The notes under the pieces: model-generated | The model's database searches: none | Seen by the model: the letters and a program-made list of their open reading frames with translations, nothing else | What the model was told of the DNA's origin: nothing | In this document: piece after piece, positions 11,636 to 20,536 of the stretch | Layout: each line of letters starts with the position of its first letter | Position numbering within the stretch: position 1 is the stretch's first letter | Source: Patiria miniata | Taxonomy: Eukaryota > Echinodermata > Asteroidea > Valvatida > Asterinidae | NCBI RefSeq assembly: GCF_015706575.1 | Contig: NW_024037076.1 | Span: 5,924,777 to 5,988,776 of the forward strand | Direction of reading: 5' to 3' | DNA: 64,000 bases | Position numbers and translations under genes: made by a program

Positions 11636-12765
11636 CAGGCGCGGATCCAGGGGTGGGCCGCGGGGGCACGTGCCCCCCGTCAAATTTAGTCCACAAAAAA
11701 ATTAAATGAATAAAACAGGGGGAAAAAGAGGGGGAGGAGAGAGAAAAGGAGGGAAGGAGGAGGGCAACCTTCTAACAAAAATACCGGCGCCGATATTAAA
11801 CATCAGCGGCCTGCAAAAATTGTGTACTGGCCGTATGACACAGTACTGGGAACTCGAGAAGCTTCGAAATAAACCGCGATCCCACCGTACGTACTCCATA
11901 CGTAACCCTGCATAGTATATCGGTTTATGAAATGCGATTCATTATGAGCGTATGTACCGGTACGAAAAACACGCTCGTGTCTGAGCGCGACATACACGTT
12001 GTACGCTGCTCTTTGGACCGTACTATTAGTAAAGGGGTGTGTTTTCGTAAGAACAATTTGCCAGCATTTCTTCCACGCGCTTTCAAGGAGTCTAAAACAT
12101 GTCAGTTTCGGTAGAAAATTTCCGTAGAAAATCTTATCTTATTGATAAACTGAAAATTTAAACTTGATACAAAACATTAGAAAGCATGCAAAAGTTTACA
12201 AACTAAGTCTATACAATTCCGTTTCAAAAATAAAATGCACGAAAACAATTATGCAGACGAAAATGGTTATCAAGTGAAAAACAGAAGAAACTTAAAGGAA
12301 TCGCCTCAGATTGCACCACAGAGCATCCAATTATCAAAAAAAAAATCCCGGGGCCCTTAAGCAGGCCCCCGACCCCACGCCGAAAGACAATCGCACTCCG
12401 CATTATTAGTCCTCAGGACAGATCTCCCTACGCATCCTTAAAACAGTTTACAAACTAAGCCTATCCAATTCCTTTTCCAAAATAACATGCAAGAAATTTA
12501 TTATGCAGTCGAAAATACCTGGTTATCAAGTGAAGAACAGAAGAAACTTAACTAGGCTTGTATTAAGAAATACAAGAGTACAATTTTAAACCGATGAACA
12601 AAAAATCAAAAAAACACATGGCGTTACCGCAAACCGAAGCGATAATGAAAAAAAAACCTGCAATCTTCACAACATTTTGCTGAAATGGGGCCAGGAATCG
12701 CCTCAAATTGCACCACAGAGCATCTCTGGAATCAAAAATTTCCCGGGGCCCTTCAGCAGTGTTGT

Positions 12766-12908
12766 AGTCGAGACCAGATAGTCCGAGACCGAGACCAAGA
12801 CCGAGACCTGAAGATTCGAGACGGAGACCGAGACCGAGACCAGCCCCTTCAAGGCGGACCGAGACCGAGACCAATATGGTCCGAGACCGAGACCGAGACC
12901 GAGACCGC
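12766..12908 (+). repeat. GAGACC/CGAGAC hexamer array (left arm)
   Basis: About twenty degenerate hexamers (CGAGACCGAGACC) interrupted by unique words such as CAGCCCCTTCAAGGCGGA. The same words occur, inverted, in the array at 44113-44257, so both derive from one element family. Confidence 0.85.
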
Positions 12909-13445
12909 TGATAATAAATAACAATAGTCGAAATAAAAAAACAAGACACGTTATTATAGTTGAAAAATGTAACCCTTCTATTCACAAAGAATACAGACCA
13001 AAATTTTGACCAGTGGCAGTGTTGACAAATTGATACATGACACCTTACTTGAGTAAAAAGTAGTTACACTTAAGAAATATATGCTTTGACATGTTGTCTG
13101 CACCCAATCGTGACAAAAGTAAAAAGTTAAAGGTAGATGTTTCATCTGTTATAGGAACTCTTGGTTTCAGCTATGACTTCTAATGGATATTTAAAGATGC
13201 AATTTTAATTTTACATTGTGCCTCTTTTTCCTAAAATAAATATAGGACTTAACTTCTAACAAGAATTGTGTACTTGATTTTAAAAAATGGAATTAATTTT
13301 TAAATTTCTGTCATAGAATGTGGACTTGTACATGTAGACTTGTACATGTAGACCCACAAGTTGCGAGGTGGTAGCCAGAATGTGCCAGATATGGATTTTT
13401 AAATTTTTTTTCTCAACGGGATTTTAATTTTTGAGGAATAATGGG

Positions 13446-14453
13446 GTAGGGGAGATGGGGGTTAGTTGGAACACGGGGTTAGTTGAAACAATGAATTTTT
13501 CTTGATCATCTTAATTAAATTTTATGAAATGTTGCCCTCAAGAGATGTCCCTTAGCAACAGCCATCCACCATATTGCCTGCAGCAACACTGCAACAATAG
13601 TGCTCAAGTGGGAAAGATAAGTTTGTTTTTTCACCTTTTGAGTAATTTTTTCACCATTAAAAAAATGTGTACTTTCTTAATGATGTTTATAGATAACAGT
13701 GACTAGTTTGGGGGTATTATATGCTCCAGTACTAAGCTACAAAATAAGGTTAAAAAGATATGTTATTGGAGCCCCTGTTTTGTAGAGTGAGCAAACAAAT
13801 GTCACATGGGCCACTGGGGCTAGTTGGAACATTTTGATGGGGGCTAGTTGGAACATAATGATGATAATTGAGGAAATATTCTGACTTGGCAAACAATTTT
13901 GAAAGCACATAGACAGGTCACATTGACCTTACCTCAATTTTATGCAAGCTTTTCATGTTATTTTTGGGGAGTTAAATTTCCCGTTTTGATGTTTTCTTTT
14001 TATGATCAGGCTTGTAGCTGACTCTTGCCTCGCAATGTTCCTGTGTTTTTTTGTCTTGGTGCTGTTTGTGCCATTTCTTGCCAGTTTGTTAATTAAAAAA
14101 AATGTTAGGAGCATCACCAGTGCTTGGAACAATTATTTTACTTGAAACTCAAATATAAATGCAGTTTTTAAGTAATTGTAGTATACTTTCAGATTAACAG
14201 CATACCAAGTTCCAACTTACCCCATACCATGTTCCAACTAACCCCATAGGAGGGGTTAGTTGGAACGCATGTCGTAGTTGTGATCAAGATGGATTTTTTA
14301 AATAACCATCAACAATTCTGAGAATTTTTACTACATTTGCAACATACATGTGTATGAATAAATTGGCATAGTTGTTGTTTCTTGAAGAAAACCTGTTTGT
14401 GTTATGGATAGGTTTTTGTGAAAATCGTTCCAACTAACCCCCGTCTCCCCTAC
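13446..14453. mobile_element. GTAGGGGAGA element (third-level insertion)
   Basis: Ends are inverted repeats: GTAGGGGAGATGGGGGTTAG at the left and CTAACCCCCGTCTCCCCTAC at the right. The 11-mer GTTAGTTGGAA, or its complement, recurs many times inside (near 13461, 13480, 13830, 13845, 14230 and 14256). It is about 1 kb, AT-rich and without a coding sequence. Confidence 0.7.
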
Positions 14454-14999
14454 TTCAAAATGAGCAGCCAGAAAATGGGGTCTCATCATACACTCTCATT
14501 GCAACAGTGAGTGGTAACTGGTAAGAGTGTGTGAATTCAATGCTGGAAAATCAGATAGGTCAATTTACTTTTTCTTCAAAATACTGTCCCAAATTAAAAA
14601 GAACATTGTGTGGGGTCGAAAATATAACTAATTTGAAGCACCTCATTTATTATCAGAATACAAAATGCAAGTGATTACGCCCACAGGGATGGGCTAAACT
14701 ACACAATCCCCGAAAATGGTTGACCCTTATTGCATAAATTGTTACAAGTTCATACTTTGCTTTATGTGCCCGACTCAACAGATAAATGCCAAACTTGCTC
14801 CAAATCGTTCAGTGACTGGTACTGCTGCAGCTTTACATGTACTTTGGGGACTTTCCAACGTGCAGTCGAGTCCGGCAAACCGACCACGATATATAACAAG
14901 CTTGATCTACGGGCTAGCAAATGTTTTAACTAACAACGGTACTGAACGAAGTGAACACAAAGTAACCGATCGAGCTGTAAAAGCTACATATTGCTGGTC

Positions 15000-15148
15000 T
15001 CGACCCGAGACCAGCCAAAATATCGAGACCAAAGGGGACCGAGACCGAGACCAAGACCGAGACCACAGCTTCCGAGACCGAGACCGAGACCGAGACCAGC
15101 AAAAAGTGGTCTCGAGACCGGTCTCGAGACCGAGACCGGTCTCGAGAC
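15000..15148 (+). repeat. GAGACC hexamer array (right arm)
   Basis: Degenerate GAGACC/GGTCTC hexamers on both orientations form the right subterminal region of the nested CAGTGTTGTAG element. Partial palindromes GGTCTCGAGACC are frequent near the end. Confidence 0.8.
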
Positions 15149-15608
15149 CTACAACACTGCCCTTCAGTGGGCCCGCGCCCCGAACCTCACGCCGTAAGAC
15201 ACTGCTCCGCGTTCGCATTAGTCCTTGGTCCCAGCGCATCGCCCATTGCAACAGTTTACACTGTTCAATACAATTCCTTTTTTTTTTTTTTTAATACAAT
15301 GCAAGAAATTATGAAGACGAAAATACATGGTTTGCACATTTGAAGTACACAGTAGCTTAACATTTGTAAAAACAAGAGTATATTTAAAAAAAAAAATCCT
15401 TATAAGCTTAATAATTCAGGGGGAAAGGGGCCAGGAGTGGCCTCAGATTGCACCACAGAGCATCGAGAATCCAAAATTTCCCGGGGCCCTTAAGCGGGCC
15501 CCGGACCCCACGCCGTAAGGGCTTCGCGCTCCACGCTCGCATTATTACTCAGAGCAAAATGCTCTAAAAGTGTGCCCCCCGTCTAAAGAAATCCTGGATC
15601 CGCGCCTG

Positions 15609-16276
15609 TAACTGGTACATGTCCAACCATGGTCCAACTATTTGAAAAGACTGACCTCTTCATTCAGTGTCAATAGTCTGGTGGCTTGACTATGGAGAAA
15701 TGTGTTGTAAATTGAGACTTAGTTCCCGCTTCATGCCACGTTTCTTAAATTCTTTTGGCATGGTTGATTGATGCAGTACTGAAGCTAGCTGTGTTGGACT
15801 GGTTATTTTAGGTGCCAGTCTATTTTCTTGTTTTTGCATGTTTTCAATACCTTAAGTTTTGGGACTCTCATACACAGTATTGAGAGTCCCAAATTTTCGG
15901 ACTAGTTAGATGCTGAGGTAAAGCAAGAATCAAAACAGGACGGGAGTAGATTTAATGCATAAATTTATGTATTAATTTTCCCAAATTAAGGTAATATAAG
16001 TCATTACATTGTAACACAATTAATTTAGCAAATAATGGAGCAGAATGATCATGATAGCCAGCCTTCAAAATTACACAACTGCTAATTGTTCCTGTAGAGT
16101 AAGTAATTTGTTACACTTAGATGGCAAACTACCCAAGGTCAAAATTGAGTAATTTAAGTATGGTAAAACAAATGAATTATACAATGTTAATAAAATCTTA
16201 CTCGGGAGATAATATTTCAAATGATTCATTATTTTTTTGTTTTTTGATATTTTTGTCGCTACTTGAGTACTTCATC
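15609..16276. other. Host flank left of the Polinton; no gene
   Basis: AT-rich DNA. The last bases before the Polinton, TTCATC (16271-16276), are the left copy of the target duplication. Confidence 0.4.
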
Positions 16277-16424
16277 AGTAGTAAGGGAGGCGGGGGTGCT
16301 GGACTTTTGTCATAGGTCTGTGGGTAGTACAGGGCCATTAATGAGAAGTCTGGGTACCAGACTTTGTCATAGGTCTGTGGGTAGTACAGGGCCAATGGGA
16401 AATCCCCCGATCTCAAGAAAAAAA
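16277..16424 (+). repeat. Polinton left terminal inverted repeat
   Basis: About 145 bp, read here as identical to the inverted right end up to the A-rich run after GATCTCAAG. It contains an internal direct repeat: CATAGGTCTGTGGGTAGTAC occurs twice (from ~16311 and ~16368), about 58 bp apart. Identical TIRs suggest recent insertion or gene conversion. Confidence 0.95.
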
Positions 16425-16474
16425 AAAAAAATAAATAAATCTAACGGAGAGAGAGTGAGAGAAAGAAAAAAATT

Positions 16475-16510
16475 AGCTCCTTACCCTGTAAAAGGTGAGG
16501 AGCTGTTTTT
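16475..16510 (+). terminator. Terminator-like hairpin near the left TIR
   Basis: AGCTCCTTACC pairs with GGTGAGGAGCT (one G-T wobble) around an 8-nt loop and is followed by GTTTTTT. Its stem core CCTTACC/GGTGAGG matches the hairpin at 20470-20500. It lies 90 bp before the TFIIB-like gene, so it could also be a regulatory structure. Confidence 0.5.
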
Positions 16511-16595
16511 TAATATAAAAAATGGAGAGTAATATGTTTAGACCGACGAGTATTTGAAAAATGAATAAAAAATAATATCGGTTTTTATTAAATAG

Positions 16596-17072
16596 ATGGA
16601 ATACTTTGGGACGTCACAACTTGGGGATAAGTGTGATCATCATATACTCATCGAGAATGGTTTTTTAATTTGTGAAACGTGCGGTGAAATAGTTTCACGT
16701 TATTTTGATTTTTCGGCAGAAAATGCGCAAGAAGATCGTATCAATTGGTCAACTTTAAAGAGAAACAAAAGAAAAACTGTGGAGAAACTTATTTTGTCGG
16801 TGTGTCCAGAGCAAGACTTAGAAGATGTCCAAGAAACAATCAATAAATATAACGAGCTCGTTAATTACAAAACATTGAGGGGGAATGGTTGCGTCAAACG
16901 GTCATTAATAGCGGCGTGTTATCATCACGTCGTTGGATTAGACAAAGAACGAGTTAGAGATTTATTTAAAGTGACTCAAAATCAATTTAATAAAGCACTA
17001 AAAAGATACGATGACCACTACAATAAAGGCGGGGCCGAGGGTAACACCCCAAGAGGTGAAATAGAGGTATAA
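16596..17072 (+). CDS. TFIIB-like protein (zinc ribbon plus one cyclin-like repeat)
   Basis: 158 residues. An N-terminal zinc-ribbon-like segment shows C13-x2-H16 and C26-x2-C29-G, with the spacing and FLICETCGEIV phrase expected of a TFIIB ribbon. Residues ~54-145 look like one cyclin-fold repeat: KRSLIAACYHHVVGL followed by a VTQNQFNKALKRY recognition-like helix. Cellular TFIIB has two cyclin repeats and is about twice as long, so this is a minimal version. The likely role is recruiting host RNA polymerase II to Polinton promoters, an inference. It is the leftmost gene, converging on the 218-residue ORF with a 28-bp gap. It is not a standard core Polinton gene to my knowledge. A general zinc-ribbon DNA-binding protein is the alternative. 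Confidence 0.7.
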   Translation: MEYFGTSQLGDKCDHHILIENGFLICETCGEIVSRYFDFSAENAQEDRINWSTLKRNKRKTVEKLILSVCPEQDLEDVQETINKYNELVNYKTLRGNGCVKRSLIAACYHHVVGLDKERVRDLFKVTQNQFNKALKRYDDHYNKGGAEGNTPRGEIEV

Positions 17073-17100
17073 CTCGGCGGATCGCTTTCATAATGTTTAT

Positions 17101-17757
17101 TTACCGAGAATTTGAACTTGTAAGTTTTTCGATAAGAGATTTTTTTTCTTTTGCCAGCCGTTCGTCTACCCGTTTTTTAACTTCTTTTTCAAAGTCTGTA
17201 TCGTTTTTAATCTTTTGAAGCTTTGTGCTGGTCTTTGCTCTAATTTTCTGCTTAAGCTCGTTAAATTTGGCGAGCTCTCTCGTAATCAGTAAGAACTCTT
17301 CGTGCGATATATCTCCGTCGTTGATGGCTTGAGACACGTATTCTTCAATCGTGTTAAGTTTGGAGTCTGCTAATATCTTAATCTGGTCGTGCTTTTTTAG
17401 CTTGGCGGATAATCGCCTAGACGCGATTCTAAGCAGAATATCTACACCAAAAGCGCCTATAAACGTTCCTTCTAGCACCAATCCAACGGGGGTTGATATA
17501 ACACCCAAGAGAGCGGGAATACCGACAGCCCCCGCTATAGCCCCCAATCCTTCTAATCCTATCTCTACGTAATTAATAGTGTCGATCACTCTCTTTATTT
17601 TTTTATAAGTGTGCTCTCGGTGGTCTCTCTCTTTTAAGATTAAAGATCGAATCTCTTCAATCTTTTTTAGTCTGTATACTTTTGTTTCTTCGTTACTATT
17701 TAATCGGAGTACATCTCCAGAAATATCAGGGTATAACGCCTTACCATCTACACTCAT
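17101..17757 (-). CDS. Conserved-type Polinton protein with hydrophobic core segment, function unknown
   Basis: 218 residues. A charged helical N-terminus (to ~70) leads into a glycine/alanine-rich hydrophobic region (~70-112) that could be one or two membrane helices. A long charged helical C-terminus with coiled-coil character follows (~115-218), containing KLNTIEEYVSQAINDGDISHEE. The pattern is typical of small virion or membrane proteins of Polintons, but I cannot assign a function. The stop codon runs into AATAAA (GGTAAATAAAC), a possible polyadenylation signal. The start at 17757 lies two bases after a TTATATTAAAA motif. Confidence 0.75.
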   Translation of the reverse strand: MSVDGKALYPDISGDVLRLNSNEETKVYRLKKIEEIRSLILKERDHREHTYKKIKRVIDTINYVEIGLEGLGAIAGAVGIPALLGVISTPVGLVLEGTFIGAFGVDILLRIASRRLSAKLKKHDQIKILADSKLNTIEEYVSQAINDGDISHEEFLLITRELAKFNELKQKIRAKTSTKLQKIKNDTDFEKEVKKRVDERLAKEKKSLIEKLTSSNSR

Positions 17758-17759
17758 GT

Positions 17760-17775
17760 TTTTAATATAAAAAGA
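17760..17775 (-). promoter_or_regulatory. Candidate Polinton promoter motif
   Basis: TCTTTTTATATTAAAA, 2 bp upstream of the 218-residue gene. The identical 16-mer precedes the 482-residue gene on the other strand. Confidence 0.5.
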
Positions 17776-17783
17776 TTTTAAAA

Positions 17784-18950
17784 TTAAAAGATCTCCAACT
17801 CGATCATGATACTCACACCCTTGTTGTTGATGATCTGTCCTTTTTCACCTATGATTGAAAATGTCAGTTTGTCGATTATACCGTTTTTAAGTTTCTTGAA
17901 ATCCTCGACTCTATCAGGCTCGGGTTTGCGCGTACCCACGGGTACGATTTTTAAGATGTCAGACGGACGGCCATCAAAAAAGTTTTCACTCGTACTCAAT
18001 TGCGGGCAGCGAATAAACAAAAATTTAAACGGATGAATGTCGTAAGACCCCGTATATACCACTTTGGGTATCAGTCTTCCCTTGGGTAAATTGAGTAATC
18101 GAGAGACTTCTCTGTTTAAACGCAATTTGAGATTGACGTCGGTTACAACCAACGTCACCTTTTTAGATTCTCTAAATATTCGAAAACTTACCCCGGGTAT
18201 ATAATTTAAAATAAAATCGAACCAATCGACGTCGTACCACCCAGGTGGGATGGTGACCGAACCGGTGACTCCGGCTGGTAACGGCGCTAAAAGACTCGGA
18301 GAAATAAAATCTAAATTATCACCAGACACGACAAGACTCCCCCGTATTGTTATCCCAGCATGTCTAATTACTCTCGCTCTAGGTTCGCTTATTATACCTT
18401 CGATATATTCTAGCGCTATCTTTTTACCTTCAACGATGAAGTCTCTTCTTTCAAATAAAGTTGTTATTAAAAATATAATCGTATTGCGTTGTACGTCGGT
18501 TAGTGTTCTTTCTTGACTTTTAACGTGTAATTTTATTTGTCTTTCAGATATTTGTTTTTTTTCTTTTTCGATCGATTCTAAAGCAGAGTCTAGTCTATCT
18601 TCTTCATACGCTTCTATAAGATCGTTTATAACTCTATTGAAAGTATTTTCGTCTCTAATTAAAAAGTCGTAGGGGTACTCGGGTACCAATTGCGCAATAA
18701 AATCTCTATCTGTTCTTACTTCTAGATCTGGGTTAACCCGTTCGTAACTTCTACTAGTATCACCAAGTCTTTCAGCGGGTCTCCCATCTATTTGCGTATA
18801 CCAATCAATCTCCGTGGCGCTGGAAATATTAAAATATCCGGGGTTAAACATTACTCTTTTTACGCGTACAGATTTTTGACCGTTTAAATTATCTACGACG
18901 TCTTCTAATTTAAACGTCTGCTCATTTTGAAACAAGTGAAACGAATGCAT
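17784..18950 (-). CDS. Probable minor capsid/spike-like Polinton protein
   Basis: 388 residues, mainly predicted beta-rich in the second half (~195-388), with a charged helical middle (~115-175). The region with PPGWYDVDWFDFILNYIPGV followed by a strand-rich tail and a closing LKNGIIDKLTFSIIGEKG resembles the beta-rich C-terminal domain common in capsid-associated Polinton proteins. No membrane helix is seen. It is divergently transcribed from the 482-residue gene with a 41-bp shared promoter gap. A minor capsid (penton-type) or host-contact protein is the best guess; a structure comparison would be needed to decide. Confidence 0.6.
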   Translation of the reverse strand: MHSFHLFQNEQTFKLEDVVDNLNGQKSVRVKRVMFNPGYFNISSATEIDWYTQIDGRPAERLGDTSRSYERVNPDLEVRTDRDFIAQLVPEYPYDFLIRDENTFNRVINDLIEAYEEDRLDSALESIEKEKKQISERQIKLHVKSQERTLTDVQRNTIIFLITTLFERRDFIVEGKKIALEYIEGIISEPRARVIRHAGITIRGSLVVSGDNLDFISPSLLAPLPAGVTGSVTIPPGWYDVDWFDFILNYIPGVSFRIFRESKKVTLVVTDVNLKLRLNREVSRLLNLPKGRLIPKVVYTGSYDIHPFKFLFIRCPQLSTSENFFDGRPSDILKIVPVGTRKPEPDRVEDFKKLKNGIIDKLTFSIIGEKGQIINNKGVSIMIELEIF

Positions 18951-18991
18951 TTATTTTAAAGTCTTTTTATATTAAAACTGAAACTAAAATA
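18951..18991. promoter_or_regulatory. Bidirectional Polinton promoter
   Basis: The 41 bp between divergent start codons contain TCTTTTTATATTAAAA (18962-18977, plus orientation). This motif is identical to one before the 218-residue gene. Confidence 0.55.
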
Positions 18992-20440
18992 ATGGCTGCT
19001 TTTATGTTGTTAAAAAAGCAGATACAATCGATAGCTGATCAGGTAACGAGACAAGTAAATCAAAATGTAGCCAAGGCAACCGAGCCAAAGCATCAAGCTG
19101 CGTCCCAAGCAAAGTTTTTAAACAGCACTAAACCCAGTGAACTGGAAGTTATAGTTAATAATACCAACGGCTTTTTAAGCTCGTTTCCCGACTTAACCTC
19201 AGACTATAAATTGCCTCACGTTGAGACGGATGAGGATGTAGATCGTTGGAAATCACACCCCATGTCGTTTTATCAAAATCAGTTAAATTTTGCGATCTAT
19301 TGCGCTACTACGGGCTGCGGTGTTGGATTTGATCTTTTAAACGCGAGCAACCGTTACGTTTGGGCCATCTTTAACTTTCATTTATATTTTACGGTTAGAA
19401 AGATCCTATATGACCTTGCCGCTCCTTTACCGGGAGATGATACATTTAACGTTCTAGACAACAGTTATAATCATAGAGCATTTAACGATATCTGTTTGTT
19501 GTTTGGCATAGATCAAAACAAGTCTTTTAAACAGACGAGAGACACAATATCTAACGGTTTGGGTAACTCGTATAGCTTTAATAAGGGCAAGTTTTTGGCG
19601 GTTGGCGATTATTATAGAGCACTACCCAACAGCCCCAAGGTTCTTTACGGCAGCGGCGGCTACGGGGGTCTAGATAGTCCTAAAAAGAGAGGAAACAGTT
19701 ACCTTTCTTACACGATTATTTATATCGAACAAAATGAATCGGTGCAAAATGCTTGGTTAGATTTTATACCCACCAAGAGTTCGTTTACCCCCGCGGGAAT
19801 CATAAAGATCAACGAATCGATCAGATCTTACGTGTACGCTTTACTCGGTGCGCAGGCTCAAACAAAAACGAGCGTATTATCACCAGGCACCGGATTAGAC
19901 GCTCAAAGACAATTTAACGTCATCGTTGAAGATATCATCAATGCAGTAGACGATATGGAAACGAGTATCAATCAATTTCAAGACTCGCTGCAGTATGCCA
20001 GAACACCTTTAAATTTTGTCGTAAAACCGGGGTTATATTTAATTCCATCGGATATGAACTTAAGGATTGGAACGCACGACGGCTATAACAACAATCTTCA
20101 AATCGCTACCCAGAGTATGAAAACTGGTTTGGTGTTAGATTTAAACTCACAACCTCAGCCGGACGACTCTTTTGATGACACCGATGATGTCGCGCCACCA
20201 ACACCCCTAGAGCCTATGACCGATGTTGTATCACCAACACTAGCACCAGCACCAACACCAACACCAACACTAACACCAACACCAACACTCACACCAGCAC
20301 CAACACTAACACCAGCACCAACAGTTTTAACCCAAGAACCCACAAAACTACAAACTCACCAAGACGAAAAATTATCGTTGACGGTAGGAATATTAGCTAT
20401 CGTTGGCATGGGTATTTTAGCTTACGAGGCAACGCGATAA
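18992..20440 (+). CDS. Large Polinton structural protein with Thr-Pro linker and C-terminal membrane anchor
   Basis: 482 residues. The globular part spans ~35-385, including PMSFYQNQLNFAIYCATTGC and LNFVVKPGLYLIPSDMNLRI. An acidic linker follows, then ~12 repeats of Thr-Pro or Ala-Pro-Thr (~405-450). The C-terminus is a single hydrophobic helix (SLTVGILAIVGMGILAYEA). This architecture suggests a virion protein tethered through a stiff linker to a membrane. A minor capsid or other structural role is likely; I cannot name the family with certainty. The linker is encoded by a CCAACACCAACA-type minisatellite (20236-20320), which may vary in length. The gene ends 30 bp before a strong hairpin and converges on the 416-residue gene. 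Confidence 0.75.
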   Translation: MAAFMLLKKQIQSIADQVTRQVNQNVAKATEPKHQAASQAKFLNSTKPSELEVIVNNTNGFLSSFPDLTSDYKLPHVETDEDVDRWKSHPMSFYQNQLNFAIYCATTGCGVGFDLLNASNRYVWAIFNFHLYFTVRKILYDLAAPLPGDDTFNVLDNSYNHRAFNDICLLFGIDQNKSFKQTRDTISNGLGNSYSFNKGKFLAVGDYYRALPNSPKVLYGSGGYGGLDSPKKRGNSYLSYTIIYIEQNESVQNAWLDFIPTKSSFTPAGIIKINESIRSYVYALLGAQAQTKTSVLSPGTGLDAQRQFNVIVEDIINAVDDMETSINQFQDSLQYARTPLNFVVKPGLYLIPSDMNLRIGTHDGYNNNLQIATQSMKTGLVLDLNSQPQPDDSFDDTDDVAPPTPLEPMTDVVSPTLAPAPTPTPTLTPTPTLTPAPTLTPAPTVLTQEPTKLQTHQDEKLSLTVGILAIVGMGILAYEATR

Positions 20441-20462
20441 GTCACACTCTAATCTCACAACA

Positions 20463-20508
20463 CAAAAAAAAGCCTTACCAGCACAAAGTTGGTAAGGCTT
20501 ATTTTTTT
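20463..20508. terminator. Symmetrical terminator-like hairpin between convergent genes
   Basis: AAGCCTTACCA (20470-20480) and TGGTAAGGCTT (20490-20500) form a perfect 11-bp stem with a 9-nt loop. The stem is bracketed by an A run (20463-20469) and a T run (20502-20508), so it looks like a terminator from either strand. It lies between the stop codons at 20440 (+) and 20537 (-). Giant DNA viruses such as mimivirus use 3' hairpins for transcript ends; a similar role here is inference. Confidence 0.65.
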
Positions 20509-20536
20509 GTTGTTTTGTTTTTAACTTTGATTACAA

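Larger units (their letters stand above)
12757..15159. mobile_element. hAT-like element with CAGTGTTGTAG ends, nested
   Basis: Begins CAGTGTTGTAGTCGAG and ends CCTACAACACTG. It is flanked by a perfect 8-bp duplication CCCTTCAG (12749-12756 and 15160-15167), the hAT hallmark. Both subterminal regions are arrays of GAGACC hexamers. A further element lies inside at 13446-14453. A diverged inverted copy is at ~43560-44270. ORFs over the arrays encode only Arg-Asp or Ser-Arg repeats and are not genes. Confidence 0.88.
11636..15608. mobile_element. hAT-like element with CAGGCGCGGATCCAGG ends (outer shell of a nest)
   Basis: The left end CAGGCGCGGATCCAGG and the right end CCTGGATCCGCGCCTG (ending 15608) are exact inverted repeats and begin with the CAG typical of hAT elements. 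Inside, a module with CACCACAGAGCATC followed by CGGGGCCCTTAAGCGGGCCCC is repeated near 12300, 12700 and 15440. The related element at 48756-49255 has two copies of the module. The immediate flanks share TAACT but show no clear 8-bp duplication. No transposase is visible. A second element is nested inside it. Confidence 0.75.

Noticed and set aside
12563..12985. ORFs on both strands encoding Arg-Asp, Ser-Arg or Leu-Gly repeats (also 14716-15294, 14907-15251)
   Set aside because: They are translations of the GAGACC hexamer arrays in a hAT-like element; all frames stay open by repeat structure.
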